In this document: in pieces, positions 15,236-23,562 of the stretch
Layout: every line of letters starts with the position of its first letter
Position numbering within the stretch: position 1 is the stretch's first letter
DNA from: W0P28-013 sp051878315
GTDB lineage: Bacteria; Bacteroidota; Bacteroidia; Bacteroidales; Paludibacteraceae
Assembly: GCA_051878315.1 (NCBI GenBank)
Contig: JBJEJW010000015.1
Coordinates: forward strand, 1-25,237
Length of the DNA: 25,237 bases
Direction: 5' to 3'
Made by a program: the position numbers and the translations under genes
The notes under the pieces: generated by a model
Database searches by the model: none
What the model was told of the DNA's origin: nothing
The model's input: the letters and a program-made list of their open reading frames with translations, nothing else

Positions 15236-16024
15236 ATGATATTCATTAATGCCATAGCGTCCGATAAAACGTTGAAAACGGACATCAAAGAACTGATTCC
15301 CGACCCGATTTTGCGGCGACGGATGAGCCGCATTGTCAAACGTGGCGTAAGTGTCGGTATGGAGTGCGTGCAAGCCGTTGGATTTGAGGCCATCGATGCC
15401 ATTATTACGGCTACAGGATTCGGCTGCTTGGACGATAGCGAAAAATTTCTCCGCAATTTCATCGAAAACGATGAACAGTTGCTCAACCCGACGCCGTTCA
15501 TACAATCGACGTTCAATACGGTAGGCGGACAAATTGGCTTGTTGTGCAAAAACCATTGCTACAATATGACTTATACGCATCGCGGACGCAGTTTCGAGAG
15601 CGCATTGCTTGATGCAATACTCTTGCTCGACGGCGGTGAAGCGCACAATGTGTTGCTTGGCGCGTTCGACGAAACAACGCCGACACAATACAAAATAATG
15701 GAACGTATGGGTTTGTGGCGTCGGGCGCAGGCTGGCGAAAGTGCCTATTTCTTTGTCTTGTCCGATAAACGCGGCGAGCAGTGCGTGGCGACAATCGATT
15801 TGCCTGAATTTTTACAAACGCCTGTTGCGGAAAACGACCTGCGCAAACAGTACGGCAACACGTTGATTTATAACGATTATACCGTTAGCGGCGTATTCCA
15901 TACGGCTTCGGCGGCGGTGTTGTTCGATGCGATTGGCCGATTGTCGTCCGACAAGCAGGAACTAACATTGTACAATAGTTATTTCGGTACGATGCCGACC
16001 GTTTTACATATTCGCTATTGCTGA
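15236..16024 (+). CDS. Beta-ketoacyl synthase-like chain-length factor
   Basis: A 262-residue protein resembling the N-terminal ketosynthase fold (Ketoacyl-synt_2 type). It has stretches such as NTVGGQIGL and YNMTYTHRGRSFESALLDA, where an active synthase would carry the catalytic cysteine; here there is none (the site reads THRGRS). It is much shorter than a full condensing enzyme and lacks the two histidines. In aryl polyene and type II polyketide clusters such subunits pair with an active ketosynthase and set chain length, so the partner is probably the protein at 10537. The restriction-modification cassette separates the two genes and probably now supplies this gene's upstream transcription. 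ATG 15236 is preferred over TTG 15230. The stop shares a base with the next start (TGATG). Confidence 0.84.
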   Translation: MIFINAIASDKTLKTDIKELIPDPILRRRMSRIVKRGVSVGMECVQAVGFEAIDAIITATGFGCLDDSEKFLRNFIENDEQLLNPTPFIQSTFNTVGGQIGLLCKNHCYNMTYTHRGRSFESALLDAILLLDGGEAHNVLLGAFDETTPTQYKIMERMGLWRRAQAGESAYFFVLSDKRGEQCVATIDLPEFLQTPVAENDLRKQYGNTLIYNDYTVSGVFHTASAAVLFDAIGRLSSDKQELTLYNSYFGTMPTVLHIRYC

Positions 16025-16695
16025 TGGTTATTGTCGTTACTATATTGATAATTAGCGTATTAGCATTTTTGTTTTACGCCTCGTACAGCATCGGTTCGGG
16101 AGTGTATGTCAAAGCGTTGTGCCGCGTGGCAACCGATAAAAAACAGATAGCGCTCACATTTGATGACGGTGTAGATGGCACGCAAACGCCACTTGTACTT
16201 GATGTGTTGCGACGACACAACGTCAAGGCGACTTTCTTTCTTGTGGGCGAACGGGCACAAGCGCATCCCGATATTGTGCGGCGCATGATTGCCGAAGGAC
16301 ATACGATAGGCATTCACACATGGCGGCATCAGAATACGTTCCCTTTTGGTTCGACCGACACAATAATGGCCGATTTGCAGCGCACGTGCGATCTGCTCGA
16401 ACAAATCACCGGACAACGCATTATATTGTTTCGTCCGCCGTTTGGTGTAACAAATCCGCCTATCGGGAGGGCAGTTCGCCGTTTGGGTTTGGTGTCGGTA
16501 GGTTGGAACATCCGTTCGTATGATACGGACTCGAAAAAAACGCGTGCCGACATCGTGCAGCGCATCGAACGTCGTTTGCAGCCCGGTGCCATAGTGTTGT
16601 TGCACGACAATCGTGCAGACAGCGAAGCGTTGCTCGAAAAAATTTTGGTCATGCTGAAAACAAACGAATACGAAATAATACCTTTGAACGTATGA
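16024..16695 (+). CDS. Polysaccharide deacetylase-like (NodB fold) membrane protein
   Basis: A 223-residue protein with an N-terminal membrane anchor (VIVVTILIISVLAFLFYA) and a NodB-type carbohydrate esterase family 4 domain. Motif 1 is LTFDDGVDG near residue 42, motif 2 is IHTWRHQN (metal-binding histidines), motif 3 is FRPPFGV, and a late LLHDN carries the last histidine. These enzymes remove acetyl groups from amino sugars using a bound metal. Here it may trim a sugar on the lipid being built, in line with the glycosyltransferase two genes on. The ATG overlaps the previous stop by one base; the end overlaps the next start (ATGA). Confidence 0.87.
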   Translation: MVIVVTILIISVLAFLFYASYSIGSGVYVKALCRVATDKKQIALTFDDGVDGTQTPLVLDVLRRHNVKATFFLVGERAQAHPDIVRRMIAEGHTIGIHTWRHQNTFPFGSTDTIMADLQRTCDLLEQITGQRIILFRPPFGVTNPPIGRAVRRLGLVSVGWNIRSYDTDSKKTRADIVQRIERRLQPGAIVLLHDNRADSEALLEKILVMLKTNEYEIIPLNV

Positions 16696-17324
16696 AATAC
16701 TATCTTTTCGGTTTAGTGTTGCTGCTGTCGGCAACGGCGGTGAAGGCGGAATCTGCCGCCGCCGTGTTGGCAAAAATCAGAGATAACGGTACGGCTATCA
16801 ATACGATTGAAAGCCGTTTCGTGCAGCATAGACATTTGCAGGCGTTGAAAAACGATGTTGTGTCGAACGGTCGTTTTTACTATCAAAAAAACGATAAAAT
16901 CTGCATGGCTTACGACCGGCCGCAAGGCGATTTGTTATTGATGAATGGCGATGATTTTGTGATGATAGCAGACGGTCGGCGGAGCGTTGTCAATGCACAA
17001 TCCAATCCGATGTTGAAACAAATGCGAATTTTGTTAACGGCTTGTGTCAGTGGCGATTTTGACCGTCTGAAAACGGGACGAAATACGCAACTTGCCGTTG
17101 ACGAAACGGATGCTCACTACATTTTGACTGCAACGCTCGATGGCTCAGCCCAAAAATTATATGCCTCCATCGTGTTGACTTTTGACAAGCAGAATTTGGC
17201 TTTATTAGTATTGCGCATGAACGAGGCAAACGGCAATTTTACCGAATATACTTTTGATTCTCCGAAATTCAATCAACCAATCGATGGCAATGTGTTTGAT
17301 GTTAATCGACAAAGTACCAAATAG
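16692..17324 (+). CDS. LolA-like outer-membrane lipoprotein carrier
   Basis: A 210-residue exported protein with a signal peptide (MKYYLFGLVLLLSATAVKA). The mature part has the LolA-type pattern: TIESRFVQHRHLQAL, NGRFYYQKNDKICMAYDRPQGDLLLMNG, and beta strands throughout. LolA proteins shuttle lipidated molecules across the periplasm. Such genes recur in aryl polyene clusters, where they are thought to help deliver the pigment-lipid to the outer membrane; that is the likely job here. It overlaps the deacetylase gene by 4 bases and lies 7 bases before the glycosyltransferase gene. Confidence 0.86.
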   Translation: MKYYLFGLVLLLSATAVKAESAAAVLAKIRDNGTAINTIESRFVQHRHLQALKNDVVSNGRFYYQKNDKICMAYDRPQGDLLLMNGDDFVMIADGRRSVVNAQSNPMLKQMRILLTACVSGDFDRLKTGRNTQLAVDETDAHYILTATLDGSAQKLYASIVLTFDKQNLALLVLRMNEANGNFTEYTFDSPKFNQPIDGNVFDVNRQSTK

Positions 17325-17331
17325 TTAGTTT

Positions 17332-18513
17332 ATGTCAACAGAATCGGAATTAAACATCAAACAACGGCTGAAAGCCTTAAATGGCATTGTGTTGATACCA
17401 ACGTACAACAATGCGTCCACATTGTTGCAGGTTATTGCCGATGTACACCGCTTTGCCGACGACGTGTTGGTTGTCAACGATGGTAGTACTGATGCTACAG
17501 CCGAATTGTTGGCCATGCGCGATGATGTCAAAGTCGTGTCGTATGCAAAAAATCGCGGCAAGGGTTACGCCTTGAAAACCGGTCTGCGCGAAGCCGCTCG
17601 TTTGGGTTATGCTTACGCCATCACCATTGATAGCGACGGTCAGCATTATGCCGACGACATAGCCGCATTTGTCGAGGCTGCCGAACAGTCGCCTGAAACA
17701 TTGTTTGTCGGTGCGCGTAATTTGCAGGCTGAAAATATGCCTTCGAAAAATACATTTGCCAACAAATTTTCTAATTTTTGGTTTTGGGCCGAAACGGGTA
17801 CGCATTTGGCTGATACGCAATCGGGTTTTCGTCTTTATCCGTTGGCCAAAATTGCAAAAATGCACTTTATCACATCACGCTACGAGTTTGAGGTGGAGGT
17901 GTTGGTGCGTGCGGCTTGGCATGGCATCCGTGTGGCCAATGTGCCTATCAAAGTGTATTATCCGCCGGCGGCCGAGCGCGTGTCGCATTTCCGTCCGGCA
18001 CGCGATTTTACGCGCATTTCTATATTGAACACTTATTTGGTGCTGGTGGCGCTGCTCGTCTATTATCCGTGGCGTTTTTTGAATGCGCTTACATGGGCTA
18101 ATGTCAAACGTTTTGTGCGTAACAATATTACGCATTCGGGCGAGAGCAATTTGCGTCTTGCGTTAGCAATCGGGTTGGGTGTGTGCTGCGGCATCTTGCC
18201 TGCTTGGGGATACCAAATGTGGATAGCATTGGCTGTGGCGCAGGTGGCCAAATTAAACAAAGTGTTAGCCGTTGTAGCGAGCAATATCAGCATTCCGCCG
18301 ATGATACCTTTTATTCTCTTTGGCAGTTATTGGGTTGGTTGTTGGTTACTTGGTAATCCGGTTACATTGTTGTTTGGCGAGGTAACGTTCGATTCGGTGA
18401 TGGTCAATTTGTGGCAATATGTGCTTGGAGCCTGCGTGTTAGCGTTTGTGGCCGGCGTTTGTGCTTGGTTGATAAGTTGGGCTTTATTGAGTCTGTTTAG
18501 AAAAACAAAGTGA
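17332..18513 (+). CDS. GT2 glycosyltransferase fused to a DUF2062 membrane domain
   Basis: A 393-residue protein. Residues 15-240 are a family 2 glycosyltransferase: VLIPTYNNASTL, VVNDGSTDAT for nucleotide binding, and ITIDSDGQHYADD with the metal-binding acidic cluster. Residues 265-390 are a DUF2062-type membrane region (ESNLRLALAIGLGVCCGILP, then SNISIPPMIPFILFG, then two more membrane spans). It probably adds a sugar to a lipid at the inner face of the cytoplasmic membrane. Its position between the LolA-like carrier and the exporter suggests head-group decoration before export. It overlaps the start region of the next gene. Confidence 0.88.
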   Translation: MSTESELNIKQRLKALNGIVLIPTYNNASTLLQVIADVHRFADDVLVVNDGSTDATAELLAMRDDVKVVSYAKNRGKGYALKTGLREAARLGYAYAITIDSDGQHYADDIAAFVEAAEQSPETLFVGARNLQAENMPSKNTFANKFSNFWFWAETGTHLADTQSGFRLYPLAKIAKMHFITSRYEFEVEVLVRAAWHGIRVANVPIKVYYPPAAERVSHFRPARDFTRISILNTYLVLVALLVYYPWRFLNALTWANVKRFVRNNITHSGESNLRLALAIGLGVCCGILPAWGYQMWIALAVAQVAKLNKVLAVVASNISIPPMIPFILFGSYWVGCWLLGNPVTLLFGEVTFDSVMVNLWQYVLGACVLAFVAGVCAWLISWALLSLFRKTK

Positions 18514-18515
18514 AG

Positions 18516-21500
18516 ATGACAAAAATATTCTTGACAATATACGATTTTTTTGAGCGGCATCGCCCATGGATGTGGGTGTTATTAGGCGTGTCGATTGTGG
18601 TTATGTCGCTGATAGCGTGCAGATTGCGCTTACAAACCGATATTATGAGTTTTTTGCCCGATAGCGATCGTACGCAGGACAAAGAGGTGTTGGCGGATTT
18701 GCGCCTTAAAGATCGTATCATTGTGATGTTTTCGGCCGAATCCGACGAAGTTTCGCCCGACGATTTGATTGCTGCAGCCGATGTTTTCGAAACGACTATT
18801 TGGCAACAAACCGATTCGGCACACATCTTGTGTTTGGATGCACGGGTCGATATGTCGGTGCTGGACAATACACTGAATTTTATCTATCGTCATATACCGT
18901 TGTTTGTCGATTCGACCGATTATGTTACGTTGGATAGCGTATTGCAGCCCGATGTGTGCTTACAACGTATGACGCAAAATTATGTCGATTTGCTATCGCC
19001 CATGGGCGTCGGTTTGCAGAGTATCGTTTTGCGCGACCCGTTGGGGTTGGGCGCAAAACCCCTTGCCGCTTTGCAAAATTTCAATCAGTTTGAAGGCTAT
19101 TCTATATACGATGACCGTCTGTTTTCCGATGACTATCGGACGTTGTATTTATTTATTGATTCGCCCGACGGGGGCGATGCTTCACCATTGAACAACGAAT
19201 TGACTACTGCTATCGAAAAGACGTTGCAACAGGTTGAAAATCAGTGTGCTGATGTGACAGCCGAATGCTATGGTGTGCCGCTGATAGCCACCTATAATGC
19301 ACGACAAATTCAGCGCGATTTGATGGTAACGCTCAATGTGGCGTTGCTGGTGATTGTGTTGTTGGTACTGTTAGCCTTCCGACGCAAACGTACCGTGTTG
19401 TTGCTGATTGTTCCTGTGATTTATGGTGCATTGTTTGCGGCTGCGTGCATCGTGTTGATACAAGGTGTCATCTCGGCTATTGCTATTGGTACCGGTGCCG
19501 TGGTGTTGGGGGTGGCACTCAGTTATTCGGTGCATGTGGTGGCGCATGCCGGCCATAGTAAAACGGCACGACAAATTATTGAAGAGTTGGCCACACCATT
19601 GACTATTGGAAGTTTGACGACCATTGGCGCATTTATCGGATTGCAATTTACGTCGTCGCCGTTGTTGCAGGACTTTGGCTTATTTGCCGCTTGCAGTCTG
19701 GTTGGAACGATGTTGTTTTGTCTGATCTTTTTACCGCATTGTATCGTTATCGACGGACAACACGAAAAGACTCGTACCATGCAGTTAATCAATCGGTTAA
19801 ATAACTATCCTTACGATAAAAACCGATGGTTGGTTGGTATTTTGGCTGTGATTGTTGTGGTTACATGTATAACGTGTGGCGATGTGCGTTTCAATTACGA
19901 TATGATGCAGCTGTGTTATCAGCCGCCGCATTTAGAGCAAGCCGGCCGGCGTTTGCAGAACCGCCCGGACGAAGATATGTCCATATTGCTTGTGTCGCAC
20001 GCACAGACAGCCGAAACTGCTTTACAGGCGTATAGTGCGACGAATGCTGTAGCGCGCGCTGCCGCCGATTCGGCAAAAATCGAAAAATACATGTCGGCTG
20101 CCACATTTTTGCCACCGAAAACGGTGCAAAAGCAAAAAATCGCGCAGTGGAATGACTATTGGACTGCGGCCAAACGCCACGATGTCGAAAACGTAGTGCG
20201 ACAAGCCGCGCGACAAGTCGGATTTGCCGATGATGCGTTTGATGCTTTTTTCGAAATGCTTGCCGACGATTACACCCCAACCGATTTATCGGACGAGATG
20301 CGGGAACAGACTTTGGCTTTTTCGAGTTTGGTGGAGCAGAATGACTCGGCCGTCGCATTGATAACACAAGTGTGGCTTGATAATGCCCATAAGAAAGATT
20401 TCTACCGGCAAGTGGCACCGACAGCAACGGTGGTCGATCAGAGTTTTTTTATTGCCGAAGTGGCACGTTCCATCAACGACGATTTTAACCTCATTCTCGG
20501 CATTTCGTCGTTGCTGATTTTTGTGGTATTGTTGATTTCGTATGGCAGGATTGAGTTGGCTGTACTCGCTTTTTTGCCTATGTGTTTGAGTTGGTTCATC
20601 ATTCTTGGATTCATGGCAATTTTCGGAATCGAATTTAATATAGTCAACATCATTCTTTCAACTTTTATTTTCGGTATTGGCGACGATTTCAGCATATTCG
20701 TGCTCGATGGTTTGTGTAGTGAATATCGTATGGGTAAAAAAATGTTGCCGGCGCACAAAACGGCCATTTTCTTCTCGGCTTTGATGACGGTTATCGGCAT
20801 GGGAGCGTTGCTGTTTGCAAAACATCCTGCCATTCATTCGCTGGCGTTGGTGTCGTTGTTGGGTATCATTGTCGTGGTGTTGGTGTCGTATATTTTGCAG
20901 CCGTTGTTGTTTCGGTGGCTTGTTACGGCACAGACCGATAAGGGCGGATTGCCTCATACAGTTGGTAGTTTGCTGCGGTCGTTGTTAGCTTTGCTGGCTG
21001 TTGTGCTCTGCTGTCTGTTGCTGGATTGTTTGATTCTCATACTGCTGCTGTGCCCTTGTCGTATGCCGACTAAGCGGCGCATCTTTCGGCTGACACTGCA
21101 AAAAATGGCGCTGTGGTCGGTATGGATTGTACCGGGATTGCATATTCACATTAATCGTCATGGCGAAAATTTCAAGAAACCGGCCATCATCATTGCCAAT
21201 CATCAGTCGATGATAGATTTGCTGATAATGTTCAGTTTGTCGGCCGATACGGTCATCACGGCCAAAGCATGGGTGATGAACAACCCCTTGTTTGCATTGA
21301 TAGCTCGATTTGCCGGCTTCATCGATACGTCGAAAGGAATGGCGTTGATGGAGCAAACCATGAACGAGTTGGTGGCGCAGCAACGGTCGCTGGTCATTTT
21401 TCCCGAAGGCACACGCTCCGACGATTTGGAAGTACAACGCTTCCACAAAGGCGCATTTTTTCTGGCAGAAAAATATCGACTCGACATCGTGCCGATAGCA

Positions 21501-22184
21501 CTTTACGGCACGGGAAATATCTATCGCAAAGGGCAACTGTATGTGGCCAAAGGTACGATGGTGGCCGAAGTCTTGCCGCGTATCGCCTGCACCGACGAGC
21601 GTTTTGGCTGCACCTATCAGGAACGTGCAAAGAATATCCGTAGGTATATTGCCGCCGAATACGACAAATTGCGTGATGCCTACGATACTATGGATAACGC
21701 CTATTATCGTATGGCATTTGCCGACAATTATGTGTACAAAGAGGCGGGCGTTGAACGTATGGAACGCCGCATGGCGCGCAAGCAACATTACTATCGTTGG
21801 CTCGATGCGCTGGTGCCGCGACAGGCTGCTATATGCGAAACCGATTGCGGTTATGGCGAAAAAACGTTTGCATTGGCGTTGCTGTCGAAACGGCGCACGG
21901 CCACAGCCTTCGATACCGATGCCGAAAAAGTGGCTTTTGCCGCTCACGGCACGTTGCCCCAAAATCGTGCCCGATTCGTGTGTGCCGATGCGCGCATCGT
22001 GGAGTTGCCGCCAAGCGATGTGTTCATCGTCAATGCGTATTCCGAGGCGTTGTTTGCCAAATGTGCCGATAGATTGTGCAATAATGGTAAAATTATCGTT
22101 ATGAAAAATAATAATAAATTATTTGAAAATCAAATGTTTACAATCACCGAAAACCAATTTGCGTGGATTTGCGAGAAAAAATAA
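18516..22184 (+). CDS. Trifunctional MMPL exporter / lysophospholipid acyltransferase / SAM methyltransferase-like protein
   Basis: A 1222-residue three-part protein. Residues 1-810 form an MMPL/RND-type exporter with one membrane helix near residue 20, two groups of about five helices (270-415, 650-805) and periplasmic loops between; GIGDDFSIFVLD lies in the second group. Residues 870-1080 form a PlsC-type acyltransferase with NHQSMID (HX4D) and FPEGTRSDD. Residues 1100-1222 resemble a class I methyltransferase, with a loosened motif I (ETDCGYGEKTF). From memory this architecture is known in Bacteroidota; in proteobacterial aryl polyene clusters the parts are separate genes. It would finish the lipid, possibly acylate and methylate it, and flip it out. 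GTG 18510, overlapping the previous stop, is an alternative start. Confidence 0.87.
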   Translation: MTKIFLTIYDFFERHRPWMWVLLGVSIVVMSLIACRLRLQTDIMSFLPDSDRTQDKEVLADLRLKDRIIVMFSAESDEVSPDDLIAAADVFETTIWQQTDSAHILCLDARVDMSVLDNTLNFIYRHIPLFVDSTDYVTLDSVLQPDVCLQRMTQNYVDLLSPMGVGLQSIVLRDPLGLGAKPLAALQNFNQFEGYSIYDDRLFSDDYRTLYLFIDSPDGGDASPLNNELTTAIEKTLQQVENQCADVTAECYGVPLIATYNARQIQRDLMVTLNVALLVIVLLVLLAFRRKRTVLLLIVPVIYGALFAAACIVLIQGVISAIAIGTGAVVLGVALSYSVHVVAHAGHSKTARQIIEELATPLTIGSLTTIGAFIGLQFTSSPLLQDFGLFAACSLVGTMLFCLIFLPHCIVIDGQHEKTRTMQLINRLNNYPYDKNRWLVGILAVIVVVTCITCGDVRFNYDMMQLCYQPPHLEQAGRRLQNRPDEDMSILLVSHAQTAETALQAYSATNAVARAAADSAKIEKYMSAATFLPPKTVQKQKIAQWNDYWTAAKRHDVENVVRQAARQVGFADDAFDAFFEMLADDYTPTDLSDEMREQTLAFSSLVEQNDSAVALITQVWLDNAHKKDFYRQVAPTATVVDQSFFIAEVARSINDDFNLILGISSLLIFVVLLISYGRIELAVLAFLPMCLSWFIILGFMAIFGIEFNIVNIILSTFIFGIGDDFSIFVLDGLCSEYRMGKKMLPAHKTAIFFSALMTVIGMGALLFAKHPAIHSLALVSLLGIIVVVLVSYILQPLLFRWLVTAQTDKGGLPHTVGSLLRSLLALLAVVLCCLLLDCLILILLLCPCRMPTKRRIFRLTLQKMALWSVWIVPGLHIHINRHGENFKKPAIIIANHQSMIDLLIMFSLSADTVITAKAWVMNNPLFALIARFAGFIDTSKGMALMEQTMNELVAQQRSLVIFPEGTRSDDLEVQRFHKGAFFLAEKYRLDIVPIALYGTGNIYRKGQLYVAKGTMVAEVLPRIACTDERFGCTYQERAKNIRRYIAAEYDKLRDAYDTMDNAYYRMAFADNYVYKEAGVERMERRMARKQHYYRWLDALVPRQAAICETDCGYGEKTFALALLSKRRTATAFDTDAEKVAFAAHGTLPQNRARFVCADARIVELPPSDVFIVNAYSEALFAKCADRLCNNGKIIVMKNNNKLFENQMFTITENQFAWICEKK

Positions 22185-22199
22185 AAAAGACTAACTTTG
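22168..22199 (+). promoter_or_regulatory. Promoter ahead of the AMP-ligase gene
   Basis: TTTG (22168-22171), 20 bases, then TAACTTTG (22192-22199) is a full match to the Bacteroidota -33/-7 pattern. The start codon at 22204 is only 5 bases beyond, so the mRNA would be leaderless or almost so. Confidence 0.7.
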
Positions 22200-22203
22200 C
22201 ATC

Positions 22204-23562
22204 ATGATTGATTTTCAAATATCAGACATAGAATTTCGTTCGCAAGAGGAGATTCAGCGTTTTCAAGAAGAAAAATTGCGCCAGAGTTTGGCCTATTTGC
22301 AAGCAAAATCACCGTTTTATCAAGCGATGTTTTCCGATTGCGGCATTGATGTCGAAAACATACGCACGCTTGCCGATTTGCAAAAATTGCCGTTTACCGA
22401 TAAGCGGGATTTGCAACAGCATAATGCCGATTTTTTGTGTGTTCCTCCGCGTGATGTCATCGATTATATTACTACGTCAGGAACATTAGGCGACCCTGTT
22501 ACGTTTGCTTGTACCGACAGGGATTTGGATCGTTTGGCTTATAACGAAGCGGTGTCGTTTGCCTGTGCGGGGGTCACACCGGATAGCGTCGTGCAGTTGA
22601 TGACGACACTCGACAAACGCTTTATGGCCGGCATGGCTTATTTTCTTGGTTTACGTAAATTGGGTGCAGGTGTCATTCGTGTAGGTAACGGCATCCCCGA
22701 ACTTCAATGGGATACCATTCGTCGTCTGCATCCCGATACCATCATGTGTGTGCCGTCGTTCATACTGCGCCTTGTAGAATATGCTGAACAAAACGGTATT
22801 GATTATCGCCACTCGTCGGTGCGACGCATTATTGGCATTGGCGAAGGGTTGCGCGATCAACACTTTAACCTCAATTTGCTCGGTAGGCGCATTCACGACA
22901 AATGGCCCGAAGTGGAACTTTTTGCCACCTATTCGTCCACCGAGATGTCGGCCACATTCTCAGAATGTCCTTGTGGCTGTGGCGGACATGTGCATCCCGA
23001 ATTGATCATTGTCGAAATCATTGGTGACGACAATCGTCCCGTGTCCGATGGCGAAGTGGGCGAAATCGTGATAACCACACTCGGTGTTGAAGGTATGCCG
23101 TTGCTACGTTTTCGTACCGGCGATATGGCCGCAAAAATTACCGAAACGTGTCGTTGTGGTCGTCATTCGTATCGTTTGACGCCGCTCGTCGGCCGCAAAA
23201 ACAATATGATTAAGTTGAAAGGAACGACGCTTTACCCGCCGGCTATCAACGATGTGCTCGACAATACGGAGTATGTGGCCAATTATGTTGTTGTGGTGCG
23301 CGATTCCGATGCAGGGACGGACGAAGTTGTGGTGCGCATAGGACTGAAAAAAGAGTATCCATACGCCCAATTGGCCAATTCTATTGGCGAAGCGGAAGCG
23401 TCGCTTATTAAAGATTTGAAAGACCGTTTCCGCGCACGCATCCGTGTGGCGCCTATCGTCGAAATTTTGCCGCCCGACTTGATACAAAAAATTAATTTCC
23501 CGGCACAATCGCGTAAGCCGATCAAATTTATAGACGAACGCAAAAACATTGATGTAGTATGA
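22204..23562 (+). CDS. Phenylacetate-CoA ligase-like AMP-forming ligase
   Basis: A 452-residue acyl-activating enzyme of the PaaK-like branch, close to the usual 430-440 length. Seen motifs: TTSGTLGDPV (phosphate-binding loop, near residue 94), FATYSSTEMSATF (adenine-binding), LLRFRTGDMA (ribose-binding Asp) and GRKNNMIKLKGTTLYPP (hinge and C-terminal domain). Cysteines in ECPCGCGGHVH and TCRCGRHS could hold a metal. It would join an aromatic acid, most likely the coumarate made by the lyase at 4442, to CoA or directly to a carrier protein using ATP. The next methionine is 41 residues in, so ATG 22204 is probably right despite the very close promoter. Confidence 0.87.
   Translation: MIDFQISDIEFRSQEEIQRFQEEKLRQSLAYLQAKSPFYQAMFSDCGIDVENIRTLADLQKLPFTDKRDLQQHNADFLCVPPRDVIDYITTSGTLGDPVTFACTDRDLDRLAYNEAVSFACAGVTPDSVVQLMTTLDKRFMAGMAYFLGLRKLGAGVIRVGNGIPELQWDTIRRLHPDTIMCVPSFILRLVEYAEQNGIDYRHSSVRRIIGIGEGLRDQHFNLNLLGRRIHDKWPEVELFATYSSTEMSATFSECPCGCGGHVHPELIIVEIIGDDNRPVSDGEVGEIVITTLGVEGMPLLRFRTGDMAAKITETCRCGRHSYRLTPLVGRKNNMIKLKGTTLYPPAINDVLDNTEYVANYVVVVRDSDAGTDEVVVRIGLKKEYPYAQLANSIGEAEASLIKDLKDRFRARIRVAPIVEILPPDLIQKINFPAQSRKPIKFIDERKNIDVV

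Noticed and set aside
20985..21962. Open frame of 325 codons on the - strand opposite the trifunctional gene
   Set aside because: The + strand carries clear acyltransferase motifs across this interval; the antisense protein shows no family features.
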